In this document: positions 33,937 to 43,615 of the stretch, in pieces
How positions within the stretch are numbered: position 1 is the stretch's first letter
How the letters are laid out: the number at the start of each line of letters is the position of its first letter
Source of the DNA: Geotrypetes seraphini
Taxonomy: Eukaryota > Chordata > Amphibia > Gymnophiona > Dermophiidae
Direction: 5' to 3'
DNA length: 64,000 nt
NCBI RefSeq assembly: GCF_902459505.1
Contig: NC_047090.1
Location: 52,904,001 to 52,968,000, forward strand
Made by a program: the position numbers and the translations under genes
The notes under the pieces: model-generated
Databases searched by the model: none
What the model was told of the DNA's origin: nothing
The model's input: only the letters and a program-made list of their open reading frames with translations

Positions 33937-35773
33937 CAGTGTTCTTCAACCTTTTTACACCTTTGGACCGGCGGAAATAAAATAATTATTTTGTGAACCG
34001 GCAAACTAATAAGACTGAAATTTTTAAAAACCCCATTGCCACCCCATCCCCGCAAGCTCGGTCCCGTTAACCATCTGATCCCATCCGCACAAACCTCAAA
34101 TAGTTATGATTTTATATTGAACATATTTTATTAAAGTATACAAAGAAACAATATTCTGTACAATTGTCATTTTATAAATATAAAGGGCAAGGGCTAGGAT
34201 CAACAAAACCCCCATCTCCCCTCCCCTTCACATATATCCCCTCTACTATCAAGAAAACTGAATAAGCCAAATTATTACAGAATGCTACACAAATATCATG
34301 CTAATAGAATACCGCAGTCACACATGGCAGGAATGGTGTTAGGGGGAGTGCAACTAGGGCAACTGCCTCCTGGTCAGAGAGAGCCCTAAGCCAGCTGGAA
34401 GCTAAAGATGCACTGCCTGGGCTTTGCACTCCCCAGTTATATCTAACATCAGCTCTAGCAGGATACATATTTTAAATCTGATATATTCTAATCACAAGAT
34501 AGAAATAAAATTATTTTTTTCTACCTTTTGTCGTCTCTGGTTTCTGCTTTCATCGTCTTTTCACTCTCTTCCATCCAGCATCTGCCCTCTGTCTCTTCAA
34601 TCCAGCATCTGCCTCTTCCATCCACTGTATTCCCTTTACCCCTCCCCCTCCCATATGATATCTGCATTCTTTCTATGCCCCTCTCTCCTACACCAGATCT
34701 AGCATCTTTGTCCCTCTTTCCTTATTTTTCATCTGACCCCCCCTTCCCAGCATCAATCTCTCTCTACTTTGTCATTCCTCTGTCTCTCCCCTTTCCCTCA
34801 TCTGATCTCTCCATTCCATCCTGACTCCTTCCCCTCCTCTAATCTCCCTGCCAGCTGTTTCCTTCCAATGTTCCTCCTCCCCTGTCCAGCAGTACCTTTT
34901 CCTTTTCTTCCTCCCCTTATCAAACAGTAACTTTCTTCCCTTCCCCCTTCTCCCCTGTCAGCAGTATCCCCTTCCCCTCCCTTGTCCAGGAGTACCCCTT
35001 CTCCCTTTCCTCCTCCCCTTATCCAGCAGTAATTCTCATCCCTTCCCTTTCCCTTCTCCCCTGTCAGCAGTAGCTCCTTCCCCTCCCTTGTCCAGGAGTA
35101 CCCCTTCTCTCTTTCCTCGTCCCCTTATCCAACAGTAATTCTCATCCCTTCCCTTTCCCTTCTCCCCTGTCAGCAGTAGCCTCTTCCCCTCCCTTGTCCA
35201 GGAGTACCCCTTCTCCCTTTCCTCCTCCCCTTATCCAACAGTAATTCTCATCCCTTCCCTTTCCCTTCTCCCCTGTCAGCAGTAGCCTCTTCCCTCCCTT
35301 GTCCAAGAGTACCCGTTCTCCCTTCCCTCCTTCCCTCTCCAGCAAATGTTTCCTCTATGTAGTCTAGCGGCAGCTCTGTGTGCTTTTAACTTCGGCACAC
35401 AGCTGCCCCTAAGCAGTATTTTAGCCGTGGTTTCATGAGGCAGCCTTTGGTAGACCGGCCCGTTTCGATGATGCGATGTGGGCCGGCCTACCAAATGCCC
35501 CGAGGCTGCCTCATGAAACCGCGGCTAAAATACTGCTTTGGGGCAGCTGTGTGCCGAAGTTAAAAGCACACAGAGCTGCCGCTGCTTGTCTGGGGGTGCG
35601 GAGACATACGCGGCAGGAGTCGGTGGTGGAAGGCAGGAGTGACGGCAACAGGAAGTTGCACGTCAGCTGACGCCGGCACCTTTTGCTGCGGCGGGGACCC
35701 GAATCCTTCGCGGACTGGCAAGATTTTTTTGCGGACTGGCACTGGTCCGCGGACCGGCAGTTGAAGAACTGTG
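33937..35773. mobile_element. Non-autonomous hAT, CAGTGTTCTTCAACC family
   Basis: It starts CAGTGTTCTTCAACCTTTTT and ends GCAGTTGAAGAACTGTG and is flanked by the perfect 8-bp duplication GTCTAGCG (33929-33936, 35774-35781). It contains a tandem array (34930-35345) and an inverted repeat around 35380-35580 (AGCTGCC and TTAAAAGCACACAGAGCTGCC arms). It holds the internal module ending CTACCTTTTGTC (reverse) near 34521. No transposase. Confidence 0.9.
34930..35345. repeat. Pyrimidine-rich tandem array inside hAT
   Basis: A unit of roughly 100 bp with CTTGTCCAGGAGTACCCCTT, CCCCTTATCCAACAGTAATT and CCCCTGTCAGCAGTAG recurs about four times. Confidence 0.8.
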
Positions 35774-37033
35774 GTCTAGCGGACGGCTTGTTGGACGTGC
35801 TTAATTGCCAATAAATATGTCTAACCTCATATTATCAAAAGTGTGGGTACTTTGACACCATAGCTCCCAAATCGGCCAAAGCTCTGTCCCGGAAGCCTAA
35901 CTTCACCTAGGATGAGACCGAAATGTTGGTGCAGGAGGTGCACACACACCACCAGCAGCTCTTCTCACCCCAAGGTGAGAGACTCAAAAAGCAAGGTCTG
36001 GACGGCAGTAGCTCAGCGCATGAATGCAGTCCACCACCATAAGCGAGATGTGGAGGACTGCAAGAAGAAATGGAAAGCCATCAAAAGGGACATCCGGGCT
36101 AAGGTGGGCAATCGGCCTCCAGATGCTGACATGGCAGACCTCAGCCCCATGGACCAGCTGGTGCTCACCTTTGTGTCAGCAACCTCCACCTATGGTGTGG
36201 GCACACAGGACACATTAGCTGATGCACCTGCACTGCCTTCTGGTATGTACGTGTCTTAATCCCCAGTCTCACAGCTAGATCCCCTATTCTGAGAGACCTC
36301 TCTTTCATCCTCCTTCTTCTTCTCCTCTAATGGGGCAGTGAGTAGACCTGCTCTTCAAACCTTTCCATAACACCTGTATGGTACTGCTCCATGTGCTGAT
36401 GGCAGAGCATGGAATTAGATTCCTACACCCTTGTACAGACAATTAGGAACCATTGCTATGATCAGCAGGTGTGCTCACTTAAGGTGTCTGCACTTACACT
36501 GCTTTCACCCCCTTCATTATGTTACCAACACACCGCCCTATGGTAGCTGGGTATGTGGTCACACATCTTTGGGATGCATGTTACCTGTGGTATGCTGTGA
36601 CATCCATATGTGCTTTTCCCCTATGTAGATGCCAGCTCTGACGAGGATCAGGCCGGATGCAGTGGCATCGACACACTTACTGTGCTGGGACAGCAGGATG
36701 ACACAGCTACAACACTTAGCCAGCAGGGGCCAGACAAGTCCCAGGACACCCAACCCCAGGAGCCTGCCAATGGGGATGAGGAGCTGCCAATTCTCCCAAA
36801 GCCTGAGCAGTTTGCCAATGTGGCTGCCGATACCGAGGAGGGCAGTGAGGCCGCACAGTCTGGCTGCTGGAGGGCACCCAGTCGCCAGCGTCGCCACCTG
36901 CTGAGACTGGCCCAGAGGCTATTGGGCCACAATCTGACCCTGGAGGGATATCGGCAGCAGAAGCTCCAGCTGCTGAGAGAGGGTGTTGAGGCAAGACAGC
37001 AGTCTCTGGAGGCAAAACAGCAGTCACTGGAGG

Positions 37034-39069
37034 TAGAGAGCTGCACGGGAACGGGGACGACGGGAATCCCGCGGGACCCGCGGGTTCCCCCTTTGGGTCA
37101 CGGGGATCCCGTGGGGACGCCCCCTAGGGTCGCGGGGATCCCGTGGGGAAGCCTCCGAGGGTCGCGGGGTTCCTGCGGGGCTGGATGTACTCAGTCGCGC
37201 GGCTCTTCTCTCTACCTTCTCTGCTTGCAGCACAGAGCCGAACGGAAGTATTCCCGACGTCAGCGCTGACGTCGGAGGGGAGGGAGGGCTTAAGGCTTAA
37301 AGCTTAAAGCCCTCCCTCCCTCCGACGTCAGCGCTGACGTCGGGAAGACTTCCGTTCGGCTCTGTGCTGCAAGCAGAGAAGGTAGAGAGAAGAGCCGCGC
37401 GACTGAGTCGGGAAGACTTCCGTTTGGCTCTGTGCTACAGGCAGTGCAGGTGAGGAGGAGAGTAGCCTCGCGGTTCGAGTGGCTACCAAGGGATGGGGCG
37501 GTCCGCCCCGCCACACCCCGCCCCGGTTGCAGCACAGCCGGCCAGGTCCCCTTACTTTTGTGGCACTTCCCCGACCGACCGACAACAGCCCCGGTCCGAC
37601 AATCCTCCCTGCCCTGTAGCCGCGAATCTAAATTATCTTCTTACAGCAGCTGTAATAAGGTAATTTAGATTCGCAGTTAAGGGCAGGGAGGTTTGTCGGA
37701 CCGGGGCTGTTGTCAGTCGGTCGGGGAATGCCACAAAAGTAAGGGGACCTAGCCGGCTGTGCTGCACCCGGGGCGGTAGAGAAGGAGGGGGGGAGAAGGA
37801 CGCTGAAAGCACTTGAAGACAGAGGAGGGAGAAGGACGCTGAAAGCACATGGGGGAATACAAAGGGGTGGAGAAGGACGCTGAAAGCACATGGGGGAATA
37901 CAAAGGGGTGGAGAAGGACGCTGAAAGGCCATGGGAAGGGCGGGGGGGGGGGAAGGACTCTGAAAGCACTTGTGGAAGACAGAGGGGGGAGAAGGATGCT
38001 GAAAGCACATGGGGAAGACAAAGGGGTGGAGAAGGACGCTGAAAGGACATGGGGAAGATAAAGGGGTGGAGAAGGACGCTGAAAGGCCATGGGAAGGGCG
38101 GGGGGGGGGGAAAGGACTCTGAAAGCACTTGTGGAAGACAGAGGGGGGAGAAGGATGCTGAAAGCACATGGGGAAGACAAAGGGGTGGAGAAGGACGCTG
38201 AAAGGACATGGGGAAGACGGGGGGGGGGGTGGAGAAGGACGCTGAAAGGCCATGGGGAAGACAGAGAGGGAGAAGGACGCTGAAAGGACATGGGGAAGCA
38301 GAGGGGGGAGAAGGACACTGAAAGCACATGTGGAAGACAGAGGGGGGAGAAGGACGCTGACAGGACATGGGGAAGATGGGGGGAGAAGGACGCTGAAAGG
38401 AAATGGGGAAGAGAGAGTAGGGAGAAGACGCTGGCAGGGAAGAAGACAGATGCCAGACTATGGGGGGAGCGGAGAGAAGAAGATGGGTGCCAGACCAATT
38501 TGGAATGGGGAAGAAAGGGAGAGGCACAGTAACAGAGCAAATGGAAGATGCAGAAGGAAGAGAGACAGTGGATGGAAGGAATTGAATGAGAACATGAGGA
38601 AAGCAGAAACCAGGCAACAAAGGTAGGAAAAGAATTATATATTTTTTTTTTTATTTTGCTTCAGGATAAAGTAGTATATTAGTTGTGTTGATAAAAATTT
38701 ATAAACATTAGAGGCTCTGGTAGAAACCCATTTGCAAAGTATGTATTCTTCCCAATTAATATTTTCAAATTAATAAAGTCTTTTTGCTTATTTGTAAATG
38801 GTTTCTACCAGAGCCTTTAATTCAGTAGCATAATTAAATGAAATAACTATTTCTGAAGTTTATATGGACGGGCGGGGACGGAGGGGATTCCTCGCGGGGA
38901 CGGGTGGGGACGGAGGGGATTCCTCGCGGGGACGGGTGGGGACGGAGGGATTCCTCACGGGGACGGGTGGGGACGGGTGGGATTCCTCACGGGGACGGGT
39001 GGGGACGGGTGGGACTTTGGCGGGGACGGGTGGGGACGGGTGGGATTTCTGTCCCCGCGCAACTCTCTA
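37034..39069 (+). mobile_element. Non-autonomous hAT, TAGAGAGTTGCGCGG family, copy 2
   Basis: It starts TAGAGAGCTGCACGGGAACG and ends CCCGCGCAACTCTCTA and is flanked by the perfect 8-bp duplication ACTGGAGG (37026-37033, 39070-39077). It lies in the coding exon of Harbinger gene B; removing it restores the exon's frame across the join. It is the inverted counterpart of 18974-20543 and is longer through an internal minisatellite. An inverted repeat around 37240-37430 has GACGTCAGCGCTGACGTC at each side. Confidence 0.95.
37780..38440 (+). repeat. Minisatellite inside hAT
   Basis: About fifteen imperfect copies of a 36-50-bp unit built on GGAGAAGGACGCTGAAAGG and ACATGGGGAAGACA, with variable G runs. 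The matching stretch in the sister copy (about 19640-19880) has fewer units. Confidence 0.9.
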
Positions 39070-39546
39070 ACTGGAGGTGAAACAGCAGTCAGTGGAGGCC
39101 CAACGGGAGACGAATGAACTGCTGAGGCAGCTTTTGCATGCCAACACTGCCATCGTTGGAAAGCTGGAAGGCCTCCAGAGTGAGCTGAGAGCTACAAACT
39201 GTCCTCCCTCCACAAGCCAGCATGCTGATCAGGTGCTTGCACCACCCTCCACCACTGGCTCAGTGGTGACAGGACGCAAAGCCACAGAGAAAAGAAAGCA
39301 CCCCCAGCTATTGGGGCCTGTTCCACGCTTTCCTTCCTCCACTCAGGTTACATGGCCAGCTTTTGGACAGCAGAACACTGACTCCAGCAATGATAGTGGC
39401 AGCTCAGACACCGATGTGGCCCCAGTTGGTCCAGAAGCTTCATCTGTACCTAGAGGTGGAGCTGGGAGGGCTGTCAGGGGCCGTGGGAGACCACGTGGGC
39501 GAGGGAAGGGGACGGGGAGGTAGGTAAGGAGCTGGTGTTGGTGAAG

Positions 39547-39829
39547 ATGTGTGTATGTAAGAGTGGTGGTTTGCACACAATGTGAGAAAATAAAAGTGTT
39601 TCTTTAAAAGAACCTATTGTCCGTGCTGTTTACACGCTTCAGCTTATGTACACTGAAGCTGACTATTGTCTGTGCTGTTTACAAGCAAGCTTGTAAACAG
39701 CACAGACAATAGTCAGCTTCAGTGTAAATAAGCTGAAGCGTGTAAACAGCACGGACAATAGGTTCTTTTTACAGAAACACTTTTATTTTCCCACATTGTG
39801 TGCAAACCACCACTCTTACATACACACAT
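39547..39829. terminator. 283-bp palindrome carrying both poly(A) signals of convergent genes
   Basis: ATGTGTGTATGTAAGAGTGG at the left and CCACTCTTACATACACACAT at the right frame a near-perfect palindrome centred near 39688 (GTTTACAAGC-AAGCTTGTAAAC). AATAAA lies at 39589-39594 on the plus strand for gene B and, mirrored, at 39787-39782 on the minus strand for the nuclease. The two genes' 3' ends therefore come from one inverted duplication. Confidence 0.9.
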
Positions 39830-39908
39830 TAACCTGGGTTGGTTGTGCAGTCCAGTTAAATGGCACTGGACTGATATAGTGTCAGGTGGCTAGGGTACAG
39901 CGTCCATT

Positions 39909-41099
39909 TCACAGGAAGTGGGTCTGTATTAGACGGTTCCTGGCGTTGAACCCTTCCTGGCTGGCACTGTGCTCAGCTCTGTGCTGTGGGGGTGGGGGAG
40001 GCTCGTCATCATCGCCATCAGGTGGCTGCTGCAGTTGTTGCTGTGGGAGATCCGGCAGTGGCTGGTGTTTGCGTACTGCAAGATTATGCAACATGCAGCA
40101 TGCCACGAAGATCTGAGCCACCTTTTCAGGCCTGTACAGCAGCTGGTCCCCCGAGCGATCCAGGCATCGAAAGTGGTTTTTTAACTGCCCAAATGTTCCT
40201 TCGATGATGCTCCTGGTGGCTCTGTGACGCCAGTTGTATTCCTCCTCAGCTGCAGTATGAGGGTGGACAATCGGAGTCATCAGCCAGACTCGCTGAGGAT
40301 ACCCCCCTGTCACCTATGAGACATAGAGAAACAAAGAGAGAGAGAGAACAATGATGAGCAGCAGTGATTTGCAGGTGCAGGAAGAGAGTGTTGAGATGGG
40401 GGGGGGGGGGGGAAACAAGGTAGCTGTGTCCCTGAGGTGCTTACCAAGAAGCCAAGCGCCACTGAAGTCCCCCTGGGTTGCTCTCCTGTGGAGGCCACAA
40501 TGTTGCACTATGTAGGAATCGTGTGTAGAGCCAGGGTATCTGGCACACACATCCAGGATCTCTCCCTGGACATTGCACACCACCTTCATGTTCATGGAGT
40601 GGAACGCTTTCCTATTACGGTAACTGGCCTCATCCGCCCGAGGGGGTCTGAGGGCAATATGAGTGCAGTCTACCACTCCGATGACAGAGGGGAATTGTGC
40701 CACATTGTAGAACTGCTTCATACTGTTCTGTAGGGCCTGGGGAGTGGTGGGGAAGGAGATGTAGTCACTGGTGTGGGTTAGGAAAGCATTAAGAAATTGG
40801 GTGAGGCAGTTGGAAATGGCAGGTTGAGTGAGCCCAATGCTGGATGCCAATACAGACTGGAAGCTCCCAGTTGCCAGGAAAGCGAGGGCTGTTGTTACTT
40901 TTAAATGCACTGGCATTGGGTAATTACGGCGAGTGCGGGCCTGTAGCAGGGGCTGCAATTGGAGGCAGAGATCCTGGATGGTGGCCTTGTCGAATCGATA
41001 TCGCTCCACATACTGCTGGTCAGTGAGTTCAAAGAAGCTGGAGCGAGGCCTAAACAGCCTCCTACGGTGCACTCGATGATGGGGCCTCTCATTCTCCAT
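39909..41099 (-). pseudogene. HARBI1-type DDE nuclease of Harbinger, two exons, one frameshift
   Basis: Exon 1 (41099-40445) and exon 2 (40313-39909) join at CTTG|GTAAGC and CATAG|GTGAC. The start is the Met of MENERPHH; the frame is also open upstream to about 41279. A helix-turn-helix lies near residues 65-103 (LASSIGLTQPAISNCL). The catalytic triad is D144 in GVVDCTHI, D194 in GSTHDSYI, and a Glu near 256 in RSIIEGTFGQLK. The family motif GD-x-GYP...WLMTP spans the splice join, but a run of six G (plus-strand C at 40302-40307), where five fit the motif, shifts the frame. That single base is the only fault I see, and it lies in a homopolymer, so an assembly error is possible. The protein ends in a Pro/Gln-rich tail and RNRLIQTHFL. 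Confidence 0.85.
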
Positions 41100-41811
41100 C
41101 TCCTCCTGCAGAAGGAATTCCACAGCAATGACCACATTGACCCCTTCAATGGCCCACAAAGAAAGCACCTGGCAAAGAAAGCAGAGCTCATTACAGTGTG
41201 AACAGGCCCCAGCCAAGCAGTCACCCGACACCTCTCCTCCCCCCAGAGTTTGAGCCAGGTGGTGAAACAGAACACTCACTCATGCCACACGATAGACACC
41301 AGAGTGCATGAGTAAGCTGTAATAGATGTAATAGAAAGAGCTGGTGATAGTGATAGGAGGTAGGTGGGATGAGAGAGGGGTGTTTGCAGAGGTAACTGAC
41401 AGGTGGGGAAACACACATCAGTGAGAACATAAGTGGGGAGGTTGAGATAGAGATGGTGAGAGTGAGGGGGTACACACACATGATATTACACATCCTTCCC
41501 TTACCTGTACAGAGAACGGCACACACTCAGGAACAGCTTAGATGTTGTGAAAGCAGGTCTAAGTCAAAACGCTACTTTGAACGCACAGAGCAAACTGATT
41601 TACCTTTGGTTATCGTATTTGTACGTTTGGGGCCTAAACCCGCTCCCAGAACGCCCCCATTTTGTATGACTTACGTTGGACGTTTTGCGGCATAGGACGT
41701 GCAGCTGGCCGAACTTTGATTATGGCCGCTTGAACGTTTTGCTGGGTAAGACGTTCAAACTCCGACTTGCGGTTTTTTAGACGTTTTTGTGTTTTGATTA
41801 TGAACCCCATA
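41100..41811 (-). other. Nuclease upstream region and right Harbinger end
   Basis: The first 180 bp continue open upstream of the chosen Met. Beyond about 41280 there is no coding signal. From about 41670 the end region has ACGTTGGACGTTTTG and GACGTTCAAAC-type motifs and ends TTTTGATTATGAACCCC. Confidence 0.5.
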
Positions 41812-41877
41812 TTTATTACTTGCATACAAAATAAGGCACTTGCAAGGAAATTTTAAGATGGTCACACCCACTGCTAA

Positions 41878-42994
41878 AGCCGTGGAGGGGCATAATCAAA
41901 AGAAACGTCTAAGTCCGTTTTTGGGCCTAAGTCGCAAGTTGCCCAAAGTCAGACAAAAGTCGGACATGGGAAAAGGTCCATTTTTGAAAAATACATCCAA
42001 CATAATTTTTTTCCGAAAATCTTCTAACTGTACGTCCAACTATCTGATCGTCCAGACCGCTAAATCAACCATCTTTATACCTCATTTTCATCCATAAATT
42101 TGTCCATGTCACAAACGCCTAGAAAAAGACCTTTAGGGCATGGAAGGGGCCAGAAAAGTGATGGACTAGATATCCAGACATGGCACCAGAGTAGTGGGGT
42201 ACCTTCCAGGACCCTTCTGTAAACTTCACAAAAAAGTCCCACATAAACATCTCACTACAGCTCCCTTATAGATCATGGTGAGCCCCCAAAACACCCCAGA
42301 ATCTACTAGACCCACCTATCTACCACCCCAATAGCCCTTATGGCTGCAGGAGCCATTTATATGGCAGTTCAAAAGGGTTAGGGTTTTTTTTTGGGTGGTG
42401 CACATTTTTCACCATGAATGCAGTAATTAGAGTGGCTTATGGGCCTGGGTCCTCTCCATGGTTCACTAACCCACCCCCAAGACCACTTAAGCCACCTCTG
42501 TGCAGCTCTACTAGGCTTTCCTATGCCAGGCTGCCAGGTGCTGATGTTCTGGAGGCAGATATGTAAAATTGTTATTATGATTTTATTGGGGGGGTCAGTG
42601 ATCACTGGGGCAGTGTGTGGAGGTCTGTACATTGTATCTGCAGTGCTTATCTGGTCACTTTGGATACCTTCTTGTGACTTAGACCTGGTTTTAGATGGCC
42701 TAAGCCACAACATCCAGGTTCTGTAGTGTTGTAAAACTTTCAGTTATACATGCAGTACGACTAAGTCTAGGATGGCCCATGTCCTACCCAAATCCTGCCG
42801 TTGACACTCCTCCTGACACGCCCCTTTTAGCTCTGGCTGTTCAGCAGCACTGTGAAGGCCTAGGTCGTTTTTAAATATGTCTAAAATCCGGTTCGATTGT
42901 CGGCACTTTGACGACTTGTCTTTTAGATTGTCCAAGTGCCAATTTAGGCCGGTTTTTAGACGCTTTTCTATTTTGATTATGAGCCCCTTAGGCT
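41878..42994. mobile_element. Harbinger MITE, 1.1 kb, TAA duplication
   Basis: It starts AGCCGTGGAGGGGCATAATC and, reversed, ends AGCCTAAGGGGCTCATAATC; both then run into CAAAA and an AACGTC/GCGTC motif. TAA (41875-41877, 42995-42997) is the target duplication, the TWA type expected for PIF/Harbinger. The termini resemble the right end of the 15-kb Harbinger nearby. It splits the ORF1 coding part of retroposon copy 3. No gene inside. Confidence 0.8.
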
Positions 42995-43546
42995 TAAGCA
43001 ATAGAAACTGCTTCCTCTTCAACTGAGTCTGCTTAGATACATCAGGGAAAATTGACACTTGGCCACAAAACACAGCATGTTTTTTCATGAAATACAACTT
43101 TAAAATAGCTTGTATCTCTAACTCTGATTTGAAAACAACCAGCAGCGTAGGCTGTTTTGTTATTGTGTCCTTAGATGATTCAAGCAACTGAGATATATCC
43201 AAACTATCTGGTGAAAGTAATTTGTCTATTTCCTCCTCATCAGCTATCTATCTCCTTAGATGCCCATGGAATGTAGTAGAGATTATCGGGCGCAAAAGTT
43301 TCCACATAAGTATACTGTAAAATCTCCCTCATATACATTCTTAAAAGCTCTAACAGAGAAAGATAATGTGTAATAGGAAAATTTAAGAAATGAAGATTCT
43401 TAACTCTCATATAATTCTCTATTTTTTCCATTTTAGCATTCTTCATTTTAGCATGAAGCAATATGCTATCTTTAATGTTGGAAGTAGCAGTACTCTGGAA
43501 ATTGTTCACAGATTTATCTAATTTATCCAGCTTACTTCCTAGTTCT

Positions 43547-43615
43547 ATTTATTTATTTATTTCAATTTTTATCCCGCCCTCCCAGTAGCTCAGAACAGCC
43601 AACAAGTAAACAAAG
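43547..43615 (-). mobile_element. LINE 3' tail fragment, antisense
   Basis: (ATTT)n followed by CAATTTTTATCCCGCCCTCC and CAGTAGCTCAGAACAGCC is the reverse of a LINE/SINE 3' tail; a cousin is at 51986-52050. Confidence 0.5.

Larger units (their letters stand above)
35861..39523 (+). pseudogene. Harbinger accessory protein B, NAIF1-like SANT/Myb, decayed and split by a hAT
   Basis: Exon 1 runs about 35861-36242 (donor TCTG|GTATGT) and exon 2 36629-39523 (acceptor TATGTAG|AT), interrupted by the hAT at 37034-39069. The SANT domain reads KPNFT-D-E-T-E-M-L-V-Q-E-V, then KVWTAVAQRMNAV and CKKKWKAIKRDIR, close in pattern to NAIF1 and other Harbinger DNA-binding partners. Three faults are visible in exon 1: the expected ATG reads ATA (35861-35863), a Trp position is TAG near 35910, and one extra base near 35969 shifts the frame. 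Exon 2 has Gln-rich heptads (RQQSLEAKQQSLEVKQQS) and a Gly/Arg tail (RGRGRPRGRGKGTGR). AATAAA at 39589-39594 is the poly(A) signal, in a palindrome shared with the nuclease gene. Confidence 0.75.
26765..41811. mobile_element. PIF/Harbinger DNA transposon, three genes, 15 kb with nested elements
   Basis: The left end has GGAGCATAATCGATAGG with several ACGTCCA motifs; the right end, reversed, has GGGGTTCATAATCAAAAC with ACGTC and ACGTTCA motifs, as in PIF/Harbinger termini. Both flanks are halves of the same ORF1-only retroposon (C-terminal part on the left, central part on the right), which shows this is one insertion. Inside are SANT gene A (+), SANT gene B (+) and a HARBI1-type nuclease (-). 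A CR1 and two hATs are nested; without them it is about 8.6 kb. I could not fix the 3-bp target duplication; the ends are good to a few bases. Confidence 0.75.
23651..43546 (-). mobile_element. ORF1-only retroposon, copy 3, torn apart by later insertions
   Basis: On the minus strand, 43546-42995 encodes ORF1 (YMRVKNLHFLNFP, then IFPDVSKQTQLKRKQ), 41877-41812 continues it (FPCKC-like), and 26764-about 26690 gives the C-terminal end (FLNAVQLDDFLKDKPL) and stop. A 3' UTR tail with TTCTGTATGTTTATTTAATTG and an A run is recognisable at about 23690-23651. Between these lie a Harbinger MITE, the 15-kb Harbinger, a CR1 and a hAT MITE. The ORF1 pieces are solid; the assignment of the 3' tail at 23651 is by weak similarity. 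Confidence 0.65.

Noticed and set aside
37628-38620. 330-codon minus-strand frame rich in S, P and F
   Set aside because: Product of the hAT minisatellite and GC-rich repeats; no complexity and no family.
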